This document shows positions 32,848 through 41,098 of a DNA stretch of 47,548 nt, in pieces (the first letter of the stretch is position 1; each line of letters begins with the position of its first letter). A program made the translations under genes and the position numbers. This DNA comes from Candidatus Blautia stercoripullorum (GTDB lineage Bacteria > Bacillota > Clostridia > Lachnospirales > Lachnospiraceae). The notes under the pieces are model-generated. The model searched no databases. It had not been told where the DNA came from and saw nothing but the letters and a program-made list of their open reading frames with translations. The stretch is from NCBI GenBank assembly GCA_019120545.1, contig DWUX01000226.1, forward strand, positions 1 to 47,548. Reading direction: 5' to 3'.

Positions 32848-34290
32848 TTGCGGGGGAAGATTTCAGATAACTGGCTGGAACACTGGGATTTTTTGCTCCT
32901 TGATGTGGTGTTTCTCCAGATCGCTTATATAGCCGCCTATATTTTTAGAAATGGATTTCATAATCTGTATGCAAATACAGTTTATCTGAATATCGGCATT
33001 ATCATCTGTCTGGCAGGCATCTGCGCTGCCTTTTTTCTGGAAGGCTACCAGGATATTCTGAAACGGGGCTATTTTCAGGAATTCAAAGCTGTTGTGAAGC
33101 ATGTTTTTACAGTCTGTGTTTTTGTGGTTTCTTATTTATTTCTTACAAAAAGCAGCGAGGAATTTTCCAGGATTTCTTTTGTGGTATTTGCCTGCGGAGG
33201 GGTCCTTATCCTGTATCTGGAAAGGGTGCTGTGGAAGACCTATCTGCTGAGAAATAAGAAAGAATACTACAGGCAAAAGGCGCTGATCATCCTGACCGTC
33301 AGCAGCATTGGAGACCAGGTGGTCAGAAATGTCCGGAAAAACAGCCGCCATGAAAGAAAGATCATCGGTGTAGTCTTCACAGACCGCAGCGACCTGGTGG
33401 GGACTGTTGTAGAAGGGGAAAAGGTAGTCTGCAGCAAGGAAAATTTCTGTGATTATATTCAGAGAAAATGGGTAGACGAAGTGCTGATCAATACAGGGGA
33501 CACGGCTGCAGTGCCGAAACAGCTGGTAAATTCCTGCATTAAAATGGGCATCACAGTGCATTTTACAATCCCGGAAATAGGAGAAGAAGTCAAAAATCAG
33601 AAGATAGAGACCGTAGCTGGCTATGTAGTGGTCTCCGCAGGAATCAGTTCTGCCAGCCCCGGAGAGCTTTTTTTGAAACGGCTTATGGATATCGCCGGGG
33701 CGGTCATAGGGCTGGCGATCACAGGAGCTGTGTTTATTTTTATTGCACCGGCAATCTATTTTTCCTCCCCGGGACCGGTCCTTTTTTCACAGATACGTGT
33801 GGGAAAAAACGGAAGGAAATTTAAGATCTATAAGTTCCGGAGTATGTATCCGGATGCGGAAGAGAAGAAAAAAGATCTGCTGGAAAAAAACCAGATGAAA
33901 GGCCAGATTTTTAAAATGGAGGACGATCCCAGGATCATTGGAAGCGGGCCTTCGGGAAAAAGCCATGGACTGGGCTGGTTTTTGAGGAAGACTTCTATTG
34001 ATGAGCTGCCTCAATTCTGGAATATATTAAAGGGCGATATGAGTCTTGTGGGCACTAGGCCTCCTACTGTAGACGAATGGGAGCAATATGAACATCATCA
34101 CAGAGGAAGGCTGGCCATAAAACCTGGTCTTACAGGCCTGTGGCAGGTCAGCGGCAGAAGCGATATACAGGACTTTGAAGAAATCGTAAAAATGGATATT
34201 CAGTATATCCAAAACTGGAATTTAGGCCTGGATATTAAAATCTTATTGAAAACCATATGGGTAGTCCTGAAAGGAGAGGGCTCAAAATAG
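32848..34290 (+). CDS. Undecaprenyl-phosphate sugar-1-phosphate transferase (initiating glycosyltransferase)
   Basis: A 480-residue polyprenyl-phosphate hexose-1-phosphate transferase of the WbaP/CpsE type, which loads the first sugar on undecaprenyl phosphate. Four N-terminal helices (within about 14-130) precede a CoA-binding-like Rossmann segment (140-250). The catalytic domain begins at FLKRLMDIAGAVIG, then shows PGPVLFSQIRVGKNGRKFKIYKFRSM, KTSIDELPQFWNIL, RPP and KPGLTGLWQVSGR. The start is uncertain: TTG 32848 is the first possible codon after an in-frame stop at 32839, yet AAGGAG sits only one base before it. It is unusual in being last in the operon. Confidence 0.88.
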   Translation: MRGKISDNWLEHWDFLLLDVVFLQIAYIAAYIFRNGFHNLYANTVYLNIGIIICLAGICAAFFLEGYQDILKRGYFQEFKAVVKHVFTVCVFVVSYLFLTKSSEEFSRISFVVFACGGVLILYLERVLWKTYLLRNKKEYYRQKALIILTVSSIGDQVVRNVRKNSRHERKIIGVVFTDRSDLVGTVVEGEKVVCSKENFCDYIQRKWVDEVLINTGDTAAVPKQLVNSCIKMGITVHFTIPEIGEEVKNQKIETVAGYVVVSAGISSASPGELFLKRLMDIAGAVIGLAITGAVFIFIAPAIYFSSPGPVLFSQIRVGKNGRKFKIYKFRSMYPDAEEKKKDLLEKNQMKGQIFKMEDDPRIIGSGPSGKSHGLGWFLRKTSIDELPQFWNILKGDMSLVGTRPPTVDEWEQYEHHHRGRLAIKPGLTGLWQVSGRSDIQDFEEIVKMDIQYIQNWNLGLDIKILLKTIWVVLKGEGSK

Positions 34291-34337
34291 AAAAGAGACA
34301 GCCGTAAGCAGTCCGAGGATTACGGCTGTCTCTTTTT
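34291..34337. terminator. Bidirectional terminator between the polysaccharide operon and the aminopeptidase gene
   Basis: AAAAGAGACAGCCGTAA (34291-34307) pairs with TTACGGCTGTCTCTTTT (34320-34336) around 12 bases. T-runs exist on both strands, serving the two convergent genes. Confidence 0.88.
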
Positions 34338-34373
34338 CTTATCTGTGAAGGGATCTGCAGCGATGAATTCTTC

Positions 34374-35792
34374 CTACCGGAACATTTCTCCCAGAGTCCT
34401 TACCATAACGCCGGTGGCTCCTTTGGCCATGTAGGGCTTTCCATCGGAAAAATCGCTGCTACCGGCGATGTCTAAGTGGATCCACTGTACCCCTTCTTCT
34501 ATAAATTCTTCCAGGAAGGCGGCTGCCAGGGAGCTGCCTGCTCCTATTCCGGAAACGCAGTTGTTCATATCCGCCACTGTGCTTTTTTGCACCTGTTCAT
34601 GGAAGTACTCATCCAGGGGAAGCTGCCACAGCTTTTCGCCTGTCTTCTGACCGGCTTTTTCCAGGGCATCCAGAAATTCCGGGGCATTGGTGAAGGCTCC
34701 TGTGTAATTTTTCCCAAGGGCGGCCACACAGGCTCCTGTAAGGGTGGCCAGATCGATGATCTTTTTGGCTCCCTGTTGCTGGGCGTAGGTGATGGCGTCA
34801 CAGAGGACCAGACGGCCTTCCGCGTCGGTATTGGTGATCTCGATAGTCTTGCCGCTTAAGGATACCAGGACCTCGTTGCAGGTGTAGGCGTCGGGACCGA
34901 TCTTATTTTCTGTGGCGCCAAGAACTGCCATAACATTTGCTTTTCCTTTCTGCCGGGCAATAAGCTCCAGGGCGCAGAGGGCGTTGGCGGCTCCGCACAT
35001 ATCAAATTTCATTCCGTCCATTCCTGAAGCAGACTTCAGGTTGTATCCTCCGGCGTCAAAGGTCAGGCCTTTGCCTACCAGGGCAGTCCAGGGGGCGCCT
35101 GGATCGCCTTCATAGCGGAGGGTAATCAGCCTTGCGCCGTGGGAAGAGCCCCGGTTGACTCCCAGGAGGGCTCCCGCTCCTATTTCTTCCAGCTCTTTAT
35201 TGGTCAGGATCTCGCAGTCCAGATTTAATTCTTGGGACAGTCTGGATGCTTCTTCCGCCAGGTCTTCGGGAGTCATGAAATTGTTAGGCATATTTCCAAG
35301 ATCCCTTGCGTGGTTTACGCAGGAAGCGGTGAGACGGGCCTGCTCACAGAGAGAAGAAATATCCTGAGAAGAGATAAAGGAAATTTCAGGAACTGTTTCT
35401 TTTTCCCGGCGGATTTTTGTAAAGTCGTAAAGGGCATATTCTGCATAATAGGAAGCCTCCCGGGCGGCGTCCTGGACAGAGATATGGTCACAGGCCAGGG
35501 TATCAATGAAGATACACAGGTCTTCTTTCTCCCGGCGGACACATTCTCCGATGGTCTCCCCTGCTTTCTGGGGAGTCATGGACTCTTTGTCTCCCAGGCC
35601 AAGGATCAGAATATGCTTTGGATAACGGGAATCTGTCTGGAGAATACGGAAGCTTTTTCCTTTTTCCAGGGAGAGGTCTTCCAGATACTCCTTTAAAAAT
35701 TCAAGTTCAGAAGGAAGGGTGGCTCCTTTATAGATAGGAACTGCCAGCCAGGAGGCGACAGCAGATAAATCTGATAAACGATAGATTTTCAT
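34374..35792 (-). CDS. pepA: Leucyl aminopeptidase (M17 family)
   Basis: A 472-residue cytosolic M17 aminopeptidase that removes N-terminal residues from peptides with two metal ions. The C-terminal catalytic domain shows GKGLTFDAGGYNLK with the metal-binding lysine and aspartate, and the family signature NTDAEGRL. The N-terminal domain is the usual divergent one. ATG 35792 matches the family start (MKIYRLSD); AAAGGA is somewhat far upstream. A longer frame to 35888 runs into the promoter. It stands alone on the minus strand between two terminator or promoter regions. The reaction is certain, the physiological substrates are not. Confidence 0.92.
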   Translation of the reverse strand: MKIYRLSDLSAVASWLAVPIYKGATLPSELEFLKEYLEDLSLEKGKSFRILQTDSRYPKHILILGLGDKESMTPQKAGETIGECVRREKEDLCIFIDTLACDHISVQDAAREASYYAEYALYDFTKIRREKETVPEISFISSQDISSLCEQARLTASCVNHARDLGNMPNNFMTPEDLAEEASRLSQELNLDCEILTNKELEEIGAGALLGVNRGSSHGARLITLRYEGDPGAPWTALVGKGLTFDAGGYNLKSASGMDGMKFDMCGAANALCALELIARQKGKANVMAVLGATENKIGPDAYTCNEVLVSLSGKTIEITNTDAEGRLVLCDAITYAQQQGAKKIIDLATLTGACVAALGKNYTGAFTNAPEFLDALEKAGQKTGEKLWQLPLDEYFHEQVQKSTVADMNNCVSGIGAGSSLAAAFLEEFIEEGVQWIHLDIAGSSDFSDGKPYMAKGATGVMVRTLGEMFR

Positions 35793-35878
35793 ATGATATA
35801 CACTGTCCTTTCTTTTAGAATATGGCTCCCGGAAACGGCGGGATAAGAAAACTGCGCAGGGGAGCCTTTTGTACAATG

Positions 35879-35907
35879 AGGGTAGCATAAACGTCTCATA
35901 AAGTCAA
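35879..35907 (-). promoter_or_regulatory. Promoter of the leucyl aminopeptidase gene
   Basis: On the minus strand TTGACT (35907-35902), a 17-base spacer and TGCTACCCT, with the -10 hexamer at 35884-35879. The -10 is poor but extended by TG. The leader then holds a GGCTCCC/GGGAGCC stem (35824-35830 with 35860-35866). Confidence 0.45.
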
Positions 35908-36065
35908 ATATCCAGGTCCGGAACCTGTTAAATATCCTGTTTTTTTCCAGAATAATTGAAATAATACTTTTTCATACAGTATTTTTATGATATGATTAAC
36001 ACTGATAAATTAAAGAAAAGTTTGTTGGTAATATCAGATTTACAGAAAGGATAGAGGAATTTGCT

Positions 36066-37904
36066 ATGTGTGGAATCGTAGGATATGTTGGAGAAGAACA
36101 GGCAGCTCCTATTCTTTTAGGCGGACTGTCTAAGCTGGAGTACAGAGGTTATGACTCTGCGGGAATCGCAGTGCGCAATGATGAAACAGGGAAGACAGAG
36201 ATCGTAAAGGCAAAAGGACGTCTGAAGATCCTGGTTGAGAAAACCGACGGGGGAACCGCGGTGCCGGGTACCTGCGGTATCGGACATACACGCTGGGCCA
36301 CTCATGGGGAACCCTCTGAGAATAATGCTCACCCTCACTGCTCAGATGACAGATCGGTAATCCTGGTGCACAATGGAATCATTGAGAACTATCAGGAACT
36401 GAAAGAAAAGCTGACCAAATCCGGATATACGTTTTATTCCCAGACAGATACAGAGATCGCGGTGAAGCTTATTGATTATTATTATAAGAAGACGGGAACT
36501 CCTTTGGAGGCTATGACCCGTACTATGCTGCGTATCCGGGGCTCTTATGCTTTCGGAGTGATGTTCCGGGACTATCCGGGGAAAATTTTTGCGGCAAGAA
36601 AAGACAGTCCTCTGATCGTAGGCCGGAGCACTGCAGGCTCTTTGATCGCTTCAGATGTGCCTGCCATCCTGGACCGGACCAGAAATGTATACTACATTGG
36701 AAATATGGAGATCGCAGAACTCTCCAAAGAAGAAATCCATTTTTACAATATCGACAGAGAAGAGATCCAGAAGGATATGGTCTCTATTGAGTGGGACGCA
36801 GAGGCGGCGGAAAAAGGCGGATATGAGCACTTTATGCTGAAGGAGATCCATGAGCAGCCTAAAGCTGTACAGGATACTATCGGAGCTTATGTAAAAGACG
36901 GAAAGATCGATCTCTCCCAGACAGGTATGGAGGAAGAGACTCTGAAGAAAATTAAAAGAATCTATATCGTAGCCTGCGGTTCTGCCTATCATGTGGGAGT
37001 GGTAGGAAAATATGTGATCGAGGGTCTGGCTAAGATCCCGGTAGAAGTAGATCTGGCTTCGGAATTCCGTTACAGAGATCCTATTCTGGAGGAGGATTCT
37101 ATTGTTATCATAGTTTCCCAGTCCGGAGAAACAGCGGACAGTCTGGCGGCTCTCCGTCTGGCAAAGGAAAGAGGCGTGCCGGTAATGGGAATCGTGAATG
37201 TGGTAGGTTCCAGCATTGCCAGAGAAAGCGACTATATCCTGTATACCTATGCAGGCCCTGAGATTTCTGTGGCTACCACAAAAGCCTACAGTACCCAGCT
37301 TATCGCCATGTATCTGCTGGCGGCAGAATCTGCTCTGGCCAAAGGGGTGATCGATGAAGAACGATACAAAGCCCTCCTGAATGAGATGGGAACCCTTCCG
37401 GAAAAGATCCAGAGGACTCTGGACGATAAGGAGCGGATCCAGTGGTTTGCCAGCAAATATGCCAATGCAAAGGATATCTTCTTCATTGGAAGAGGAATTG
37501 ACTATGCCATCAGCCTGGAAGGCAGCCTGAAGATGAAGGAGATCAGCTATATCCATTCTGAGGCCTATGCTGCCGGAGAACTGAAGCATGGAACTATCAG
37601 TCTTATCGAAGACGGAACTCTGGTGGTAGGAGTTGCCACCCAGAAGGGACTTTTTGAGAAGACTGTAAGCAATATGGTAGAGGTAAAGAGCCGGGGCGCT
37701 TATCTGATGGGGCTGACTCTTTATGGCAACTATAATATTGAAGATACTGCTGACTTTTCCGTATATGTCCCTAAGACGGACCAGTATTTTACTACCAGTC
37801 TGGCTATTGTACCTCTGCAGCTTATGGGATACTATGTCAGTGTGGCAAAAGGTCTGGATGTGGATAAGCCGAGAAATCTGGCTAAGTCTGTGACTGTAGA
37901 GTAA
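36066..37904 (+). CDS. glmS: Glutamine-fructose-6-phosphate aminotransferase (isomerising)
   Basis: A 612-residue GlmS, which makes glucosamine-6-phosphate from fructose-6-phosphate and glutamine, the entry to wall and capsule amino sugars. The N-terminal nucleophile cysteine follows the initiator (MCGIVGYVG). The glutaminase half includes HTRWATHG and HNGIIENY. Two SIS sugar-binding domains follow, with SQSGETADS and the C-terminal KPRNLAKSVTVE end that is invariant in the family. AGAGGAA precedes ATG. No glmS ribozyme was recognised in the 175 bases upstream. A long terminator follows. Confidence 0.97.
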   Translation: MCGIVGYVGEEQAAPILLGGLSKLEYRGYDSAGIAVRNDETGKTEIVKAKGRLKILVEKTDGGTAVPGTCGIGHTRWATHGEPSENNAHPHCSDDRSVILVHNGIIENYQELKEKLTKSGYTFYSQTDTEIAVKLIDYYYKKTGTPLEAMTRTMLRIRGSYAFGVMFRDYPGKIFAARKDSPLIVGRSTAGSLIASDVPAILDRTRNVYYIGNMEIAELSKEEIHFYNIDREEIQKDMVSIEWDAEAAEKGGYEHFMLKEIHEQPKAVQDTIGAYVKDGKIDLSQTGMEEETLKKIKRIYIVACGSAYHVGVVGKYVIEGLAKIPVEVDLASEFRYRDPILEEDSIVIIVSQSGETADSLAALRLAKERGVPVMGIVNVVGSSIARESDYILYTYAGPEISVATTKAYSTQLIAMYLLAAESALAKGVIDEERYKALLNEMGTLPEKIQRTLDDKERIQWFASKYANAKDIFFIGRGIDYAISLEGSLKMKEISYIHSEAYAAGELKHGTISLIEDGTLVVGVATQKGLFEKTVSNMVEVKSRGAYLMGLTLYGNYNIEDTADFSVYVPKTDQYFTTSLAIVPLQLMGYYVSVAKGLDVDKPRNLAKSVTVE

Positions 37905-37940
37905 AACAAAAAAGGATCTGTACAAGGAGAGGTCTTTCAG

Positions 37941-37999
37941 AGACCGTTTCGAAGAGGAAATTTTAGACAAAATCCTGCTTCGGAACGGTCTTATTTTTT
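37941..37999 (+). terminator. Intrinsic terminator after glmS, with a competing hairpin
   Basis: A 14-bp stem (37941-37954 with 37978-37991, one T-G pair) around 23 bases leads into a T-rich tail (37994-37999). GGTCT at 37931-37935 can instead pair with AGACC at 37941-37945, which would break the terminator stem. Confidence 0.8.
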
Positions 38000-38023
38000 A
38001 CATAAAAACTTGTATTTTCTATC

Positions 38024-38051
38024 TTGATTTTTGTAGAAAAAAGCATAGAAT
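38024..38051 (+). promoter_or_regulatory. Promoter of the MATE exporter gene
   Basis: TTGATT (38024-38029), a 16-base spacer and TAGAAT (38046-38051), within 70 bases of the start. Confidence 0.5.
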
Positions 38052-38120
38052 AGGTACGGTAAAATTTGAAATCTACAGGGAAGGACAATGGCCTGCAAAA
38101 GGCCGGAAGGGACATGTATT

Positions 38121-39494
38121 ATGACAAACGATATGACAACTGGAAGCCCGGCGAAACTGATTCTAAAATTTATGATACCTATGTGTCTGGGGAATATTTT
38201 CCAGCAGTTTTATAATATCGCAGACTCTATTGTGGCGGGACAGTTTTTAGGAGTCAATGCTTTGGCCGCTATAGGAAGCACAGGCTCTCTGATCTTTTTT
38301 GTCACCGGATGGCTGAACGGACTGACCAGCGGATTTTCTATCTGGGTGGCCCAGTGGTTTGGGGCGAAACGGCTGGACAGGATGCGGCATTTTATCGCCA
38401 TGTCTATTTATGTCTGTCTGTTTTTTATTGTTGTGATGACAGTGGGTCTGCTGATCCTGAACGAGCCTATCCTCAGACTGATGAACGCTCCCCAGGAACT
38501 GATGGGAGATATCAGCAAGTATATGGAGATCATCTATGCAGGCTTGCTTGTTACCTGCGCTTATAACGCTTTTTCAGCGGTTCTGAGGGCTCTGGGAGAC
38601 AGCCGGTCTCCTCTGTATTTTCTCATTGTCTCCGCTATTTTGAATGTAGTCCTGGATATAGGATTTATTGTGATCTTCCATATGGGAGTGGAGGGCTGTG
38701 CCTATGCCACAGTGATCGCTCAGGGAGTATCGGCGGTGCTGTGTTTGGTTTACATAATCAAGAAATTTGATGTGCTGAGACTGCGGAAAAGAGACTTTAA
38801 GTTTTCTTTCTTCATCATCCGGAAGCTGTTAGCTTTAGGCGTTCCTATGGGGCTGCAGTTTTCCATCACAGCCATCGGCACTATTATCGTCCAGGGAGCC
38901 ATCAATGTGTACGGACCGGTGTTTATGGCGGGATTTTCCGCAGCCAGCAAGATCCAGAATATAATCTGCACCGTATTTGTTTCCTTTGGAGCAACTGTGG
39001 CTACCTTTGTAGGGCAGAACCGGGGCGCCGGAAAAATGGACCGGGTGCGCAAAGGCGTCTACATGACCCAGGCAATGATCCTGGTCTGCAGCTTTGTGAT
39101 CATGGGAGTGATCTACTCCCTGGGAAGATATATGGTGCTGATCTTTGTAGATCCCGGGGAGACAGATGTGATCCAGGCGGCCCAGATCTACTTCCAGACA
39201 GTGGCCTGGTGCTACCCCTTCCTGGGAAGCATTTATCTGTACCGGAACGCTCTTCAGGGAATGGGATACGGACTGGTCCCTATGCTGGGGGGAGTCTTTG
39301 AACTTATCGCAAGATGGGGGATCGTGGCCCTGGTGGCAGGAAACGCAGGTTTCGGAGCTGTGTGTATGTCTGACCCTGCCGCATGGATCGCGGCTTTGAT
39401 CCCTCTGATCCCTTATTATTTCTGGACTATGAGAAAGGAACGGAAAAAGGAACTTTCCCAGGACAATTCCATAGTCCAGAAGGGAGCGGTTTAA
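38121..39494 (+). CDS. MATE-family multidrug/metabolite exporter
   Basis: A 457-residue membrane protein with twelve predicted helices in two related halves, the MATE pattern of cation-coupled exporters. The N-terminus MTNDMTTGSPAKLI followed by FMIPMCLGNIFQQFYN is typical of the Clostridia subgroup, which is why ATG 38121 is preferred over ATG 38088 (AGGGAAGG before 38088 keeps that start possible). Substrate not predictable. Its stop shares the sequence TTAA with the stop of the convergent response-regulator gene, so no terminator lies between them. Confidence 0.88.
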   Translation: MTNDMTTGSPAKLILKFMIPMCLGNIFQQFYNIADSIVAGQFLGVNALAAIGSTGSLIFFVTGWLNGLTSGFSIWVAQWFGAKRLDRMRHFIAMSIYVCLFFIVVMTVGLLILNEPILRLMNAPQELMGDISKYMEIIYAGLLVTCAYNAFSAVLRALGDSRSPLYFLIVSAILNVVLDIGFIVIFHMGVEGCAYATVIAQGVSAVLCLVYIIKKFDVLRLRKRDFKFSFFIIRKLLALGVPMGLQFSITAIGTIIVQGAINVYGPVFMAGFSAASKIQNIICTVFVSFGATVATFVGQNRGAGKMDRVRKGVYMTQAMILVCSFVIMGVIYSLGRYMVLIFVDPGETDVIQAAQIYFQTVAWCYPFLGSIYLYRNALQGMGYGLVPMLGGVFELIARWGIVALVAGNAGFGAVCMSDPAAWIAALIPLIPYYFWTMRKERKKELSQDNSIVQKGAV

Positions 39495-41098
39495 GAAGGA
39501 TCCTGCTGGTGCTGCTCCCGGTAGGCGGAGGGGGAGATCCCCAGCTTTTTCTTAAAACTGTTGCTGAAATAGTATTGGTTGGCATAGCCGCATTTGTTGC
39601 TGATTTCTTTCAGAGACAGATTGGTCTCTTTTAAATAGCGGCAGGCGCTGTCAATCCGCAAAGAGGCAATGGTATCGCTGATACTCTGGCCGGAGACTTT
39701 CTTGTACAGGGAGCTGAGATAGGCGGGAGAGATATTGGCATGGCGGGCGATATCGCTGAGACAGAGACTGCTGTGCTCAAAGTTTTCTTTGATATAGCCC
39801 AGCGCCATGTTATACACCTGATGGTGGTAGCTTTCCATAGAAGAATCCAGCTTCTGAAAGGCAGAGACACAAAGGCTGGTGATCCATTTGACAAACTGCT
39901 CATAGGTTTTAAAAGAATCAAATTGTTTATATACTTCCAGGATCTCCTGCTCCAGGTCAGAAGTGTCCAGATTCATCTCATACAGGAATTTCAGGATCCG
40001 TCCCAGGAGAGAGTAAATGCGGATGAAAATAAGATTCTTGTCCTGGATTTTTTCCGTAAGATCCTGAAAAAAAGAGGTAAGCCATTTTTCAATGGCCTTT
40101 TCGTCTTTGGCACAGATCAGCTTGATCAGTTCTTCTTCTGTATTTTCCATAAAGGAAAAAAGGCTGAAGTCTTTTCCAAGAGCATCTCTGGCGTCAAAGA
40201 CATTTTTATGAGGAAAGAAAAAACGGTACCGCAGAGCGTGAGAGGCGCTGGCATAGGAAGCGGGAAGCTCCCAGAGACTCTCTGTGATCCTGCCGATCCC
40301 CATATTCAGAGAGTACTGGTAGTTTTTGTAACCCTCTGTAACCTCTGACACAGCATTGTGGACTGCCTGGAAAAAGCGGCGGTCTGAGCTGCTGTTTTCC
40401 CCTATTATGGCTATGATGCTCTCAAATTCCTTCAGGTAATAGACATTGCTGAATGTCTGAAAATGTTCTTTCATCAGATCCAGGATATTCAGCAGTTCCA
40501 GCTGGAACCGGGCAAAGTCTGGCTTTTCTTTTTCCTCCCCGGTATACTCCGGCTCCAGAATCAGCACGGTATAATAATCATACTGGAAATCCAGATCCAG
40601 ATATTCCAGGAGATGGCCGAGATGGGAACTGGCGTCTTCGCCCGGATAACGGAGAAGATCGCTGAAAAATTTTTCTGTCATCAGAGGACGGCTGGCCTGG
40701 ACAAGCTCTATGTTTTTTCTGGTTTTATCCAGCTGGCTGAAGGCATTTTTTATTTTTTCCGTAAGATAGCCGTAGTCCAGAGGCTTTTCAATATAGTCGA
40801 AGACGCCCAGGCGGATGGCCCGCTTGGCGTATTCAAATTTATCATAGGCGCTTACCAGAATGATCTTTACCTGGGGATTGATGGAGAGAGCGAGTTTGCT
40901 CATAGAGATCCCGTCCAGATCCGGCATTTCAATATCAGAGATGATCAGATCCACAGGGATTTCCTTCATGGCTTCCAGGGCGGAACGGCTGTTGTATTGG
41001 ATGATGGATACCTGGGCGTCCAGCTCCTCCCATCGGATATTCTTTTCGATCCCCTCTGCTGCCAGAGCGTTATCGTCAACAATCATTACTTTCTTCAT
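39491..41098 (-). CDS. YesN-type response regulator with AraC DNA-binding domain
   Basis: A 535-residue response regulator. The receiver domain has D9/D10 in VDDN, phospho-acceptor Asp55 in IISDIEMPD and a lysine in EKPL. A long middle helical region follows, then a C-terminal AraC pair of helix-turn-helix motifs (ISPAYLSSLYKKVSG and LKEISNKCGYANQYYFSNSFKKKLGISPSAYR). Pairs of this type control neighbouring carbohydrate transporters in Firmicutes. Its start overlaps the sensor-kinase stop by 23 bases, so both are translated from one transcript. The likely target is the divergent transporter promoter region 42891-43102. Confidence 0.92.
   Translation of the reverse strand: MKKVMIVDDNALAAEGIEKNIRWEELDAQVSIIQYNSRSALEAMKEIPVDLIISDIEMPDLDGISMSKLALSINPQVKIILVSAYDKFEYAKRAIRLGVFDYIEKPLDYGYLTEKIKNAFSQLDKTRKNIELVQASRPLMTEKFFSDLLRYPGEDASSHLGHLLEYLDLDFQYDYYTVLILEPEYTGEEKEKPDFARFQLELLNILDLMKEHFQTFSNVYYLKEFESIIAIIGENSSSDRRFFQAVHNAVSEVTEGYKNYQYSLNMGIGRITESLWELPASYASASHALRYRFFFPHKNVFDARDALGKDFSLFSFMENTEEELIKLICAKDEKAIEKWLTSFFQDLTEKIQDKNLIFIRIYSLLGRILKFLYEMNLDTSDLEQEILEVYKQFDSFKTYEQFVKWITSLCVSAFQKLDSSMESYHHQVYNMALGYIKENFEHSSLCLSDIARHANISPAYLSSLYKKVSGQSISDTIASLRIDSACRYLKETNLSLKEISNKCGYANQYYFSNSFKKKLGISPSAYREQHQQDPS

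Noticed and set aside
35889..36065. glmS ribozyme upstream of glmS
   Set aside because: No recognisable ribozyme core; the region is AT-rich with promoter-like sequence only.
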